64,000 bases of DNA from Streptomyces sp. NRRL F-5122 (GCF_001507435.1 NZ_LMWH01000001.1:310001-374000); one strand, 5' to 3'; positions 36,208 to 45,026 are shown, counted from the stretch's first letter. Notes: generated by a model from the sequence alone, not told the origin. Numbers and translations: made by a program.

Positions 36208-37161
36208 TCACACCGCACCGAGCGCCCATGCGCATGCGGTACGGAAGGCCGGATACGGGTCGCGGTCCGGATACGACCACGGCGCGGGGGTCGCATACGG
36301 TCCGATGCGGTGGAAGAGGGCCGCGGCCTCGGCGCCCCGTCCCTCGCAGTACTTGGCGTGGGCCAGGAAGTTGAGGTCGACATGACGACGCGGGTGATCC
36401 TCGCGCTCCCACTCCAGCCACCAGTCGAACGCGGCCTTCATCACCTGCCGGGCCCGCCGCCCCACCCAGTGCCCCGAGGCGGCGGGATCGGCGGACTCGA
36501 TGCCTGCGGCGGCGAGCACGCGGTACCGCTCGGCGTGCGCGACGACCGGAAGGATGGCGAGCGGCGAGTCGGCGGGGGCCTGTTCGGCGGCCCAATTGGC
36601 GAAGTCGTACACCTCGTGCAGCGGGTCCTGACCGGCGTCGGCCCGGCGTTCGGCGAGCCGGGCGATCATCAGATGGTGCGCGTGATGATGGTCCGGGTAG
36701 CGTGCGCGGACCTCGTCGAAGAGGCGGACCACCTCGTCCTCGGTGCCGAGCGAACGTTCGAGGATCAGCCGGCCGAGCCAGGGCGTCGGGTCCTGCGGGG
36801 CCAGCGCGGCCGCCGCCAGACAGGCCTCGCGTGCCGCGTCGGGGCGTTCCCTGCCGTCCAGCGCCCGGTACACCAGGGCATGGGCGGCGAGGGCGGACGC
36901 GCAGGACGAGTCCGGTTCGGCGAGTTGCCACTCGCGCGCCCAGCCGAGGGCGGTGGGCTCCTGGGCGAGCACGGTGACGCGATGGCCGCGACGGTCCCAG
37001 TCGTCACCGGTGACGGCGAGCAGGGAGCGGACCGCAGCCCATCGCCCCCGTGCGAGGGAGGCCCGCGCGGTGACGAGTTCGGTGTCGTCGAGCGCGGCGT
37101 CGAAGGCATGGGCGGCGCGCTTCCGGCCGCGGCCGAACGACGGTGGAGGTGGGGGTGGCAC
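36208..37161 (-). CDS. hypothetical helical-repeat protein
   Basis: A 317-residue cytoplasmic protein that I cannot assign to a named family. It is rich in Ala/Arg helices with TPR-like spacing (ALAPQDPTPWLGRLILERSLG, VRARYPDHHHAHHLMIARLAERR, LNFLAHAKYCEGRGAEAAALFHRIG). These suggest a helical repeat scaffold that binds another protein. The N-terminus is a proline run and a basic patch. The GTG start is used. A plausible promoter lies at 37210-37239. The gene stands between an APC permease and a flavoprotein without close spacing. Confidence 0.7.
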   Translation of the reverse strand: MPPPPPPSFGRGRKRAAHAFDAALDDTELVTARASLARGRWAAVRSLLAVTGDDWDRRGHRVTVLAQEPTALGWAREWQLAEPDSSCASALAAHALVYRALDGRERPDAAREACLAAAALAPQDPTPWLGRLILERSLGTEDEVVRLFDEVRARYPDHHHAHHLMIARLAERRADAGQDPLHEVYDFANWAAEQAPADSPLAILPVVAHAERYRVLAAAGIESADPAASGHWVGRRARQVMKAAFDWWLEWEREDHPRRHVDLNFLAHAKYCEGRGAEAAALFHRIGPYATPAPWSYPDRDPYPAFRTACAWALGAV

Positions 37162-37209
37162 CGCGGGAATTCCTCACAGAACGCGGCTCGTCAAGGCTCA
37201 ATCACGCGC

Positions 37210-37239
37210 AGTAAACCCCGCGCCAATGGTTTGCGTCAA
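37210..37239 (-). promoter_or_regulatory. candidate promoter of the helical-repeat gene
   Basis: On the minus strand TTGACG (37239-37234) and TTTACT (37215-37210) are separated by 18 bases, a fair housekeeping-type promoter about 50 bases before the GTG at 37161. The rest of the 200-base gap to 37362 shows no gene. Confidence 0.45.
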
Positions 37240-37361
37240 GGGTGAACCGGCACCGATCCAGACACCAACTGACCGAAAGGTCACGCGGGTTGACGGCCCG
37301 GCAGGTGCGGGGGCGGCACCACGCCGGGCGCCGCCTCCGGCCTCGCCGCGAAGGCCGCCTG

Positions 37362-39017
37362 CTATCCGACCGCCTTGGCCGCCGCCCGGCCTGCGGTACG
37401 GCCCGAGAACAGGCAGCCGCCGAGGAACGTGCCCTCGAGGGAGCGGTAGCCGTGCACCCCGCCGCCGCCGAAGCCAGCCGCCTCCCCGGCCGCGTACACA
37501 CCCGCCAGCGGATCACCGCCCTCGGTCAGCACCCGCGAGGAGAGGTCGGTCTCCAGCCCGCCGAGCGTCTTGCGGGTCAGGATGTTCAGACGAACCGCGA
37601 TCAGCGGGCCCGCCTTGGGATCGAGGATGCGGTGCGGCGCGGCCGTACGGATCAGCCGGTCGCCGATGAACCTGCGGGCGCCGCGTATCGCCGTCACCTG
37701 GAGGTCCTTGGTGAAGGGGTTCACGATCTCCCGGTCGCGCGCGACGATCTCGCGGCGCAGTGCGTTCTCGTCGATGAGCGGCTCCCCGGAGAGCGCGTTC
37801 ATGCCGCGCACCAGCGCCCCCAGGTCCTTCTCGACGACGAAGTCGGCGCCGTTGTCCATGAACGCCTTGACCGGCCCCGGCACGTCCGCGCGGGCCCGCC
37901 CGATCACGTCCCTGACCGACTTGCCGGTGAGGTCGGGGTTCTGCTCGGAGCCGGAGAGCGCGAACTCCTTGCCGATGATCTTCTGGTCGAGCACGAACCA
38001 CGTGTATTCGTATCCGGTCCTCATGATGTGCTCGAGCGTGCCGAGGGTGTCGAAACCGGGGAAGAGCGGCACCGGCAGACGCCGGCCGCGGGCGTCGAGC
38101 CAGAGGGAGGAGGGGCCCGGCAGGATGCGGATCCCGTGGTTCTCCCAGACGGGACTCCAGTTGTGCAGGCCCTCGGTGTAGTGCCACATGCGGTCGCGGT
38201 TGATCAGCCGGGCACCGGCCTTCTCGGCGATCCCGAGCAGCTTCCCGTCGACATGCGCGGGCACACCGGAGACCATGCGCTCCGGCGGGGTGCCGAGACG
38301 CTCCGGCCAGTTGGCGCGCACCAGCTCGTGATTGCCGCCGATGCCGCCACTGGTGACGATCACCGCCTGGGCGCGGTACTCGAAGGCGCCGGTGACGGTG
38401 CGGCTGCTGGCCTTGCCCCGCTCCACCTCCGACGGCTCCAGGACCTCGCCGCTGACGGTGTCGACGTCACCGGCACTGCGCGCGAGGCCGGTGACCCGGT
38501 GCCGGAACTTCGGTTCGACCAGTCCGCGCGCGACCCCCGCCCGTACCCGCCGCACGAAGGGTTCGATCACACCCGGACCGGTCCCCCAGGTGATGTGGAA
38601 GCGGGGCACGGAGTTGCCGTGCCCGGTGGCCTCGTAGCCGCCGCGTTCGGCCCAGCCGACGACCGGGAAGAAGCGCATGCCCTGGCCGTGCAACCAGGCC
38701 CGCTTCTCACCGGCCGCGAAGTCGACGTACGCCTCGGCCCACTTGCGCGGCCAGTGGTCCTCGGGGCGGTCGAAGGCGGCCGTGCCCATCCAGTCCTGGA
38801 GGGCGAGGGCGTGGCTGTCCCTGATCCTCAGGCGGCGCTGCTCCGGGGAGTCGACGAAGAAGAGACCGCCGAACGACCAGAACGCCTGGCCGCCCATCGA
38901 CTGCTCCGGCTCCTGGTCGAGGAGGATCACCTTCCGGCCGGCGTCCACCAGTTCCGCGGTGGCCGCGAGCCCGGCGAGGCCTGCCCCGATCACGATGACA
39001 TCAGCGTCGTAGGCCAT
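37362..39017 (-). CDS. FAD-binding dehydrogenase, KsdD-like
   Basis: A 551-residue flavoprotein of the fumarate reductase/3-ketosteroid dehydrogenase superfamily. The FAD motif IVIGAGLAGLAAT starts at residue 8. A long insert domain follows, and the C-terminal FAD segment GVYAAGEAAGFGGGGVHGYRS closes the site. It is closest in appearance to the uncharacterised Rv0785-like dehydrogenases (judged from memory) rather than to proven steroid dehydrogenases, so the substrate is open. A TetR-type dyad at 39037-39054 in its promoter links it to the regulator at 44391-45026. Confidence 0.87.
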   Translation of the reverse strand: MAYDADVIVIGAGLAGLAATAELVDAGRKVILLDQEPEQSMGGQAFWSFGGLFFVDSPEQRRLRIRDSHALALQDWMGTAAFDRPEDHWPRKWAEAYVDFAAGEKRAWLHGQGMRFFPVVGWAERGGYEATGHGNSVPRFHITWGTGPGVIEPFVRRVRAGVARGLVEPKFRHRVTGLARSAGDVDTVSGEVLEPSEVERGKASSRTVTGAFEYRAQAVIVTSGGIGGNHELVRANWPERLGTPPERMVSGVPAHVDGKLLGIAEKAGARLINRDRMWHYTEGLHNWSPVWENHGIRILPGPSSLWLDARGRRLPVPLFPGFDTLGTLEHIMRTGYEYTWFVLDQKIIGKEFALSGSEQNPDLTGKSVRDVIGRARADVPGPVKAFMDNGADFVVEKDLGALVRGMNALSGEPLIDENALRREIVARDREIVNPFTKDLQVTAIRGARRFIGDRLIRTAAPHRILDPKAGPLIAVRLNILTRKTLGGLETDLSSRVLTEGGDPLAGVYAAGEAAGFGGGGVHGYRSLEGTFLGGCLFSGRTAGRAAAKAVG

Positions 39018-39036
39018 GCGCCCGTCCTCTCACGGT

Positions 39037-39054
39037 GACTACCGGTCGGTACGT
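39037..39054. promoter_or_regulatory. TetR-type operator candidate, site A
   Basis: GACTACCGGTCGGTACGT lies 20 bases upstream of the FAD-dehydrogenase ATG. The core TACCG-GT-CGGTA is a perfect 5-2-5 dyad. It shares ACCRGTCGGYAY with sites at 42035-42052 and 47474-47491. Confidence 0.55.
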
Positions 39055-39256
39055 TGTTGCTGACGCGCCAGATCCTTGGCCAGATGGGTGAGCGAGTCAA
39101 CCGGCTGACGACGGGTACCCGGTGCGGCCCCGACCGGCGGCTTCGCGGACGGGGCCCGACGAGGAGAAGTGGCCAAGCGCGGGCAGGGCACAGCGACGAG
39201 CGCTACAGTCGGCGTGATACGCCTCCCGTGACTCCGCCGAATCATCGAGGTAAAGC

Positions 39257-40150
39257 GTGTCGGTACTGGTTCTGGCTCTCGCCGTGAGCGCCGCATTCTG
39301 CCTGGGCACCGGGTTCGTGCTGCAGCAGAGCGCCGCCCAGCAGGCGCCGTTGAGCGACTTCCTCTCGCCGCGGCTGCTGCTGGACCTGATGAAGATGCCG
39401 CGCTGGCTCGGCGGCATCGGCCTGATGGTGGCCGGCATGATCCTCAGCGCCGTCGCACTGGCCCACGGGGAGATCTCCCTGGTCGAGCCGCTGGTGGCCA
39501 CGAACCTGCTGTTCGCCCTGGCGGAGTCCCGCCGGCAGACCAAGCAGCCCCTCGGCCGCCAGGGCTGGTCCGGCCTTCTGCTGCTGGCCGGCGGTGTCTC
39601 CGCGTTCATCGTGGCCGGTCAGCCCGAGGGGGGCAACGCGGTCACGGATCCTGTGCGGCACTGGCTGATCATCGGTGTGGTGGTGGGCGTCGCACTCGTC
39701 CTGACGACGTATGCGAAGAAGTCGCGGCTGATCATCGGGCCCGTACTGCTGGGACTCGCGGCCGGACTGCTCTACGGGGTGCAGGACGCGCTCACCCGGG
39801 TCAGCGGGCAGCGGCTCACCGAGGGCGGCTGGACCGAGTTCATCACGGGCTGGCAGCCCTACGGCGTGCTGGTGCTCGGGGTGACGGGGCTGATCCTGGT
39901 GCAGAGCGCGTTCGAGACGGCGCCGCTGCGGATGTCGCTGCCGGCGCTCACCGCCGCTCAGCCGCTGGCCGGAATCCTGTGCGGGGTGGGCTTCCTCGGG
40001 GACCGGCTGCACACCGATACGGGGGCACTGGCCTGGGAGGCGGCCGGACTCGGGGCGATTGTCTTCGGCATCGTGCTGCTCGGCCTTCACCCGGCCCTGC
40101 CGCGAGGGCTCGGAGAGCCGGAGCGGGAGAAGGACCTGCAGCCGCGGTAA
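39257..40150 (+). CDS. DMT-family transporter (EamA/NIPA-like)
   Basis: A 297-residue membrane protein with about ten short hydrophobic helices, the layout of drug/metabolite transporters. SAAFCLGTGFVLQQSAA and EISLVEPLVATNLLFALAES resemble the actinobacterial DMT subgroup with NIPA-like sequence. Substrate unknown. The start is GTG at 39257. It has its own promoter region opposite the FAD-dehydrogenase gene, and a NUDIX gene follows after 70 bases. Confidence 0.85.
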   Translation: MSVLVLALAVSAAFCLGTGFVLQQSAAQQAPLSDFLSPRLLLDLMKMPRWLGGIGLMVAGMILSAVALAHGEISLVEPLVATNLLFALAESRRQTKQPLGRQGWSGLLLLAGGVSAFIVAGQPEGGNAVTDPVRHWLIIGVVVGVALVLTTYAKKSRLIIGPVLLGLAAGLLYGVQDALTRVSGQRLTEGGWTEFITGWQPYGVLVLGVTGLILVQSAFETAPLRMSLPALTAAQPLAGILCGVGFLGDRLHTDTGALAWEAAGLGAIVFGIVLLGLHPALPRGLGEPEREKDLQPR

Positions 40151-40220
40151 CGAGCGGGCACAGGTCCCGCGACCGGTCGCCGGCGGCGCCCCACAGGACG
40201 CGGGCTGCTTGGATGGGCCC

Positions 40221-40739
40221 ATGAGTGCCGCTGACGAACTCCTCGACATCGTGGACGAGAACGACCGGGTCATCGGGCAGTCGCCGCGCGGGGAGGCGTA
40301 TGCGCGCGGACTGCGTCATCGGTGCGTGTTCATCCAGGCCCGGGACGCCGAGGGCCGCCTCTTCGTGCACCGCCGCACCCCCACCAAGCTGGTCTTCCCG
40401 TCCCTGTACGACATGTTCGTCGGCGGGGTCGTCGGCGCGGGGGAGAGCTACGACGACGCCGCCCTGCGCGAGGCGGAGGAGGAACTCGGCGTCAGCGGTC
40501 TGCCCCGGCCCGAACCGGTCCTGAAGTTCCTGTACGACGGCGGCGCCGGCCGGTCCTGGTGGTCGTCGGTCTACCAGGTCCGCTGCGACCTGCGCGTCAG
40601 CCCGCAGGTCGAGGAGGTCGCCTGGCACGCCTTCCTCCCCGAGGACGAGGTGGAGCGCCGCCTGTCCGAGTGGGAGTGGGTCCCGGACGGGCTCGCCGCC
40701 TACCAACGGCTCAAGGCGCACCGGAGCACCGGGGACTGA
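40221..40739 (+). CDS. NUDIX hydrolase
   Basis: A 172-residue hydrolase of nucleoside-diphosphate-linked compounds. The NUDIX box GAGESYDDAALREAEEELGV is complete (G-x5-E-x7-REUXEE). The N-terminal DELLDIVDENDRVIGQSPRGEAY and the overall length match the YfcD/isopentenyl-diphosphate-isomerase-like branch, but the IPP isomerase catalytic Cys is not evident. The substrate is not determined. It starts at ATG 40221. Confidence 0.9.
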   Translation: MSAADELLDIVDENDRVIGQSPRGEAYARGLRHRCVFIQARDAEGRLFVHRRTPTKLVFPSLYDMFVGGVVGAGESYDDAALREAEEELGVSGLPRPEPVLKFLYDGGAGRSWWSSVYQVRCDLRVSPQVEEVAWHAFLPEDEVERRLSEWEWVPDGLAAYQRLKAHRSTGD

Positions 40740-40800
40740 TCCGCCGTCCCGCCTCCGGGCCCCGCGCGAGGTCCGCGCACGGCCCGGTAGGGTCCTCCAC

Positions 40801-41193
40801 GTGAGCGAATTCGTACGGAACGTCCGGCTGTGGTTCGCACCTCAGGAGGTCCGGGAGGAAGGCCGTACGCCCGACTATCGATTCTCGCTGGCCAACGAGC
40901 GCACCTTTCTCGCCTGGTTGCGCACCGCCCTGGCGCTCATCGGCGGTGGCTTCGCCGTGGACCAGTTCCTGCCGGATCTGCGCTGGGCCTGGCGCGTCGG
41001 GCTCGCCCTCGCGCTGCTGGGCGCGGGGGTCCTGTGCTCACTGCGCGCCATCAACCACTGGGTGCGCTGCGAGCGGGCGATGCGGCGTGGCGAGGACCTT
41101 CCCACGTCCCGTTTCCCGGCGCTGCTGAGCGTCGTGATCGCCGTGGTCGCCGTGGTGATGGTCGTGGTCGTCCTCGTCGGCTGGGAAGGATGA
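40801..41193 (+). CDS. YidH-like DUF202 membrane protein
   Basis: A 130-residue protein with three predicted membrane helices. The family motif SLANERTFLAWLRTALALIGGG is near residues 29-50 (the NERTFLAWLRT core defines DUF202). Function unknown. Its stop overlaps the ATG of a second DUF202 gene (ATGA at 41190-41193), so the two are co-translated and may form a hetero-oligomer. Confidence 0.85.
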   Translation: MSEFVRNVRLWFAPQEVREEGRTPDYRFSLANERTFLAWLRTALALIGGGFAVDQFLPDLRWAWRVGLALALLGAGVLCSLRAINHWVRCERAMRRGEDLPTSRFPALLSVVIAVVAVVMVVVVLVGWEG

Positions 41194-41513
41194 GCACCCC
41201 GGCCGGGGACCGCGACCCGGGTCTCCAGCCGGAGCGGACCCGGCTCGCCTGGCGGCGCACCACCCTGTCGGGCACCGTGGCCGCCGTGCTGGCCGCGAAG
41301 GCGGCACTGCACACCGGGAAGGGGGTCGGCCTCACCGCCGTCGCCGTCAGCAGTCTGCTCTGGCTCGGCTTTCTGGCCCTCGCCCACCTGCGCATTCACG
41401 CCCTGGCGACGGCCGCCCCGGGTCATCCGCCCCGTCTCACGGCGCGCCACGCCGCCGGCGCGACCCTGTGCACGATCGCGCTCGCCGTGTGCGCGGTGGC
41501 ACTGCTGTTCTGA
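41190..41513 (+). CDS. DUF202 small membrane protein
   Basis: A 107-residue protein with about three hydrophobic helices. The shortened DUF202 motif ERTRLAWRRTTLSGT lies near residue 18, and the Leu-Ala-rich helices follow. Function unknown. It starts inside the stop of the preceding DUF202 gene. Tandem unequal DUF202 genes are usual in actinobacteria. Confidence 0.85.
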   Translation: MSTPAGDRDPGLQPERTRLAWRRTTLSGTVAAVLAAKAALHTGKGVGLTAVAVSSLLWLGFLALAHLRIHALATAAPGHPPRLTARHAAGATLCTIALAVCAVALLF

Positions 41514-41619
41514 CGCGCTCGGGGCACCTAGACGCACACGCCTCGAATGAGACGGAAATGCGCCACTTTGTCCCGTTAGCCTGAGCCATCACGCACAACC
41601 TCCTGCGAAGGCGAGCACC

Positions 41620-41919
41620 ATGAGCACCCTCCACCGGGAACACTCCGGACACGATCACAGCCACGGCCCGGCCTGCGGCCACGAGGCCGTACCGCACGGG
41701 GACCACGTCGACTACGCGCACGACGGCCATCTGCACCGCGAGCACGGCGGCCACTGGGACGAGTGCGAGCCGGGCGGCCATGTCACCCACGCCGGCGACC
41801 ACGAGCACCGGCACGGCGAGGGCTGCGGCCATCGCCCGGTCCAGCACGGCGACCACGTCGACTACCTGCACGACGGCCACCGGCACGCCGGGCACGAGGG
41901 GCACTGGGACGACCACTGA
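41620..41919 (+). CDS. histidine-rich, probable metal-binding protein
   Basis: A 99-residue cytoplasmic protein with about one quarter His, plus Asp, Glu and three Cys (PACGHE, DECEPG, EGCGHR). It is an internal duplication: HGDHVDYAHDGHLHREHGGHWDE recurs as HGDHVDYLHDGHRHAGHEGHWDD. No signal peptide or membrane helix. The composition predicts binding of Zn, Ni or Cu, as a store or buffer. No metal transporter or Zur/Nur gene is adjacent. The 106-base leader holds a loose dyad (ACGGAAA ... TTTGTCCCGT) that does not match a Zur box as I know it. Confidence 0.75.
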   Translation: MSTLHREHSGHDHSHGPACGHEAVPHGDHVDYAHDGHLHREHGGHWDECEPGGHVTHAGDHEHRHGEGCGHRPVQHGDHVDYLHDGHRHAGHEGHWDDH

Positions 41920-42032
41920 CCCCAGCCCGCCGCCACCCGCCGCGGCAGCGCGGGGGGCCGTGACAGCGGGAACCCTCCGGCGCCACCATGACACCGTGGC
42001 GCCGATCACGTTTGCTTCGCGCACTGGACGAC

Positions 42033-42052
42033 ATACCGACCGGTCGGCATCA
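42033..42052. promoter_or_regulatory. TetR-type operator candidate, site B
   Basis: ATACCGACC-GGTCGGCAT (42033-42050) is an 18-base inverted repeat with one mismatched pair. Aligned to sites A and C it contributes ACCGACCGGTCGGCATCA at 42035-42052. It lies about 40 bases before the phosphotransferase ATG. Confidence 0.65.
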
Positions 42053-42090
42053 TGATTCAGGTCCTGTTCGCCGCGCATGGAGGAGCAACG

Positions 42091-43113
42091 ATGAGCCCAG
42101 ACCACCCGCCGGGTCTCGATCTCGACCGGTTGAGCGGCCTGCTCGACGCCGAGCGGCCCGGACTGGTCACCGGCCCGCTGACGGGGCGGCTGATCGAGGG
42201 CGGGCGGTCGAACCTCACCTATGCCGTCTCGGACGGTACCTCCCGGTGGGTCGTACGGCGCCCCCCGCTCGGGCACGTCCTGGCCACGGCGCACGACATG
42301 AAGCGCGAGCACCGGGTGATCAGCGCGCTGCACCCGACCGCCGTGCCGGTGCCCCGCCCCATCCTGCTGTGCGAGGACGAGTCGGTACTGGGCGCCCCCT
42401 TCTACGTGATGGACTTCGTCGAGGGCACCCCGTACCGCACCGCGGGGCAACTGGAGCCGATCGGCCCGCAGCGCACCCGGGAGGCGGTGCTGGGCCTGGT
42501 GGACACGCTCGTCGAGCTGCACGCCGTGGACCCGGCCGGGGTGGGCCTCGCGGACTTCGGCCGCCCGGAAGGGTTCCTGGACCGTCAGCTGCGGCGCTGG
42601 GGGAAGCAGCTGGACGCCTCCCGCAACCGCGAGCTGCCCGGCATCGACGAGCTGCACGCGGCACTCGGCCGCGAACTGCCCGACTCCCCCGCGGCCACGG
42701 TGATCCACGGCGACTACCGCCTGGACAACGTGCTGCTCGGCGACGACGACCGGATCACCGCCATCCTGGACTGGGAGATGTCCACGCTCGGCGACCCGCT
42801 GACCGACGTGGGCCTGCTGGTGATGTACAGCGTGCCGCTCGGCACGCCCCACTCCCCCGTCTCCACCACCGCCGAGGCCGCCGGCCATCCCGAGCCGGCG
42901 GAGCTGATCGAGCGGTACGCCCGGCTCTCGGGGCGGGACCTCGCCGCCGTCTCCTGGTACACGGCGTTCGCCTGGTTCAAGCTCGCCGTGATCCTCGAGG
43001 GCATCCACTACCGCTACACCCTCGGCCAGACGGTCGGGCCGGGCTTCGACCGTATCGGCGCTCTGGTGCCCGTCTTCATCGAGCACGGCCTGACCACTCT
43101 TCAGGAAGGCTGA
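42091..43113 (+). CDS. phosphotransferase family protein (APH/ACAD10-like)
   Basis: A 340-residue kinase-like protein of the aminoglycoside phosphotransferase superfamily. The conserved catalytic loop is HGDYRLDNVL, and AILDWEMSTLGDP carries the metal-binding Asp. Members next to acyl-CoA dehydrogenases resemble the kinase-like domain of human ACAD10/11, which phosphorylates 4-hydroxyacyl-CoA. That activity is a reasonable guess here because an acyl-CoA dehydrogenase follows after 6 bases. GGAGGA precedes the ATG. Confidence 0.9.
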   Translation: MSPDHPPGLDLDRLSGLLDAERPGLVTGPLTGRLIEGGRSNLTYAVSDGTSRWVVRRPPLGHVLATAHDMKREHRVISALHPTAVPVPRPILLCEDESVLGAPFYVMDFVEGTPYRTAGQLEPIGPQRTREAVLGLVDTLVELHAVDPAGVGLADFGRPEGFLDRQLRRWGKQLDASRNRELPGIDELHAALGRELPDSPAATVIHGDYRLDNVLLGDDDRITAILDWEMSTLGDPLTDVGLLVMYSVPLGTPHSPVSTTAEAAGHPEPAELIERYARLSGRDLAAVSWYTAFAWFKLAVILEGIHYRYTLGQTVGPGFDRIGALVPVFIEHGLTTLQEG

Positions 43114-43119
43114 TCCGCC

Positions 43120-44334
43120 ATGGACTTCGCATTCGACGCCCGCACCGAGGAGCTGAGGGCCAGACTGCTCGCCTTCATGGACGAGTACGTCTACCCGGCG
43201 GAGGCCGTCGCCCACGAGCAGCGCGAGCGGCTGGCCTCGCCTTGGGACACCCCCGCGATCGTGGAGGAGCTCAAGGCGGAGGCCCGCAGGCAGGGGCTGT
43301 GGAACCTGTTCCTGCCCGACTCCGAGTACGGCGCCGGCCTCACCAACCTCCAGTACGCGCCGCTCGCCGAGATCACCGGCCGCTCCCCGCAGCTGGCGCC
43401 CACCGCGCTGAACTGCGCCGCGCCCGACACGGGCAACATGGAGGTGCTCGCGCAGTTCGCCGACGAGCGGCAGAAGAAGCAGTGGCTCGAGCCGCTCCTC
43501 GCCGGTGAGATCCGCTCGGCGTTCGCGATGACCGAGCCCGAGGTGGCCTCCTCGGACGCCACGAACATCACCACGCACATCGAGCGGGACGGCGACGAGT
43601 ACGTCGTCACGGGCCGCAAGTGGTACATCTCCGGGGCGATGAACCCGGACTGCAGGATCTTCATCGTGATGGGCAAGACGAACCCCGACGGACCCGACAT
43701 CCGCCGTCAGCAGTCCATGGTGCTGGTCCCGCGCGACACCCCGGGCGTCACGGTCAAGCGGGCGATGCAGGTCTTCGGCTACGAGGACCACTACCACGGC
43801 GGGCACGCCGAAGTGGTCTTCGACCAGGCGCGTGTGCCGGTGTCGAACCTGATCGGCGAGGAGGGCGGCGGCTTCGCCATCGCCCAGGCCCGCCTCGGTC
43901 CGGGCCGTATCCACCACTGCATGCGGCTGATCGGCATGGCCGAGCGGGCGATCGAGCTGATGTGCAGGCGTGCCGTCTCCCGCGCGGCGTTCGGCAAGGC
44001 GCTGGCCCAGCAGGGCGTGGTGCACAACTGGATCGCGGACGCGCGCGTGGCCGTCGAGCAGATGCGGCTGCTCGTCCTGAAGACGGCCTGGATGATGGAC
44101 ACGGTCGGCAACAGGGGCGCCCACACCGAGATCCAGGCCATCAAGATCGCCACCCCGCGCACCGTCGTCGGCATCATCGACAAAGCGATACAGCTGCACG
44201 GCGCGGGCGGCGTGAGCCAGGACTTCCCGCTGGCCGAGCTGTACGCGGGCGCGCGCACCCTGATGATCGCGGACGGCCCGGACGAGGTGCATCAGCGATC
44301 GCTGGCGCGCCGGGAACTGAAGAAGTACCTGTGA
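43120..44334 (+). CDS. acyl-CoA dehydrogenase
   Basis: A 404-residue flavoenzyme for the alpha-beta oxidation step of acyl-CoA breakdown. The FAD/substrate signature AFAMTEPEVASSDATNI lies near residues 133-150. GFAIAQARLGPGRIHHCMR and the C-terminal IQLHGAGGVSQDFPLAELYAG are typical of ACAD10/11-like long-chain members. It is coupled with the kinase-like gene, so the pair may process hydroxylated acyl-CoAs by phosphorylation and elimination. An 18-bp hairpin follows. Confidence 0.95.
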   Translation: MDFAFDARTEELRARLLAFMDEYVYPAEAVAHEQRERLASPWDTPAIVEELKAEARRQGLWNLFLPDSEYGAGLTNLQYAPLAEITGRSPQLAPTALNCAAPDTGNMEVLAQFADERQKKQWLEPLLAGEIRSAFAMTEPEVASSDATNITTHIERDGDEYVVTGRKWYISGAMNPDCRIFIVMGKTNPDGPDIRRQQSMVLVPRDTPGVTVKRAMQVFGYEDHYHGGHAEVVFDQARVPVSNLIGEEGGGFAIAQARLGPGRIHHCMRLIGMAERAIELMCRRAVSRAAFGKALAQQGVVHNWIADARVAVEQMRLLVLKTAWMMDTVGNRGAHTEIQAIKIATPRTVVGIIDKAIQLHGAGGVSQDFPLAELYAGARTLMIADGPDEVHQRSLARRELKKYL

Positions 44335-44336
44335 CG

Positions 44337-44378
44337 CACGGCTGAGGGCGGACGCCCCGGCGTCCGCCCTCAGCCGTG
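44337..44378. terminator. bidirectional terminator between acyl-CoA dehydrogenase and TetR genes
   Basis: An 18-bp perfect stem (CACGGCTGAGGGCGGACG and its complement) with a CCCCGG loop begins 3 bases after the dehydrogenase stop. It lies 12 bases beyond the convergent TetR stop. Confidence 0.88.
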
Positions 44379-44390
44379 TGTGCCCGTCGG

Positions 44391-45026
44391 CTACGGCCGC
44401 AGCGCCCTCAGCAGCAGATCCGCCAGATGGTCGGCGACCTGCTGGGGGCTGAGCGGGCCGTTCGGCCGGTACCACGTCGACAGATGGTGCACCGAGCCGA
44501 AGTGGTAGTCGACGACCAGGTCGGCGGGCGTGGCGTCGGAGAACACGCCCTCCTTCTGGCCCTCCTCGATCAGCGCACGGAAGCGCTCGTGGTAGCGCCG
44601 TCGCTCGGCGCGCACCTGCTTGTTCTTCTCCGGGCTCAGATGGTGCATGGACCGGAAGAAGATCATCGCGTCGTCGAGGTTCTCGATCGTGGTGACGACG
44701 ACGTCGGCGGCGGCGTCCCGAAGGCGCTTCGCGACCGGCTCGTCGGCGTCCGCGAAGGCGTCCAGGCGCTCCTGCTGGACGCGCAGCACACGTGCGTACA
44801 CCTCGTGCAGCAGATCGTCCTTGGACCCGAAGTAGTGGTACAGCGCCCCCTTGGTGACACCGGCCGCCTCGACGATCTCCTGCACGGACGTGCGGTCGTA
44901 CCCCTGGCCGGCGAAAAGCCGGGTGGCGGCGGCCAGGAGCCGCTGTGGGACGGGGGTGCCGTCGCCGTCCGTCGTTCTGGGCACTGCGGCCACCTGCCTT
45001 TCCGTGATGTCCGCCGGCTCGTTCAC
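44391..45026 (-). CDS. TetR-family regulator of the acyl-CoA gene set
   Basis: A 211-residue repressor. The HTH lies at about residues 25-70 (GYDRTSVQEIVEAAGVTKGALYHYFGSKDDLLHEVY), followed by a helical ligand domain (ENLDDAMIFFRSMHHL). The GTG start overlaps the ligase stop (GTGA at 45023-45026), so it is the last gene of SDR - ligase - TetR. The similar dyads before this operon, before the kinase/ACAD pair and before the FAD-dehydrogenase suggest a regulon. Acyl-CoA is the likely inducer by analogy with related fatty-acid TetRs. Confidence 0.88.
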   Translation of the reverse strand: MNEPADITERQVAAVPRTTDGDGTPVPQRLLAAATRLFAGQGYDRTSVQEIVEAAGVTKGALYHYFGSKDDLLHEVYARVLRVQQERLDAFADADEPVAKRLRDAAADVVVTTIENLDDAMIFFRSMHHLSPEKNKQVRAERRRYHERFRALIEEGQKEGVFSDATPADLVVDYHFGSVHHLSTWYRPNGPLSPQQVADHLADLLLRALRP

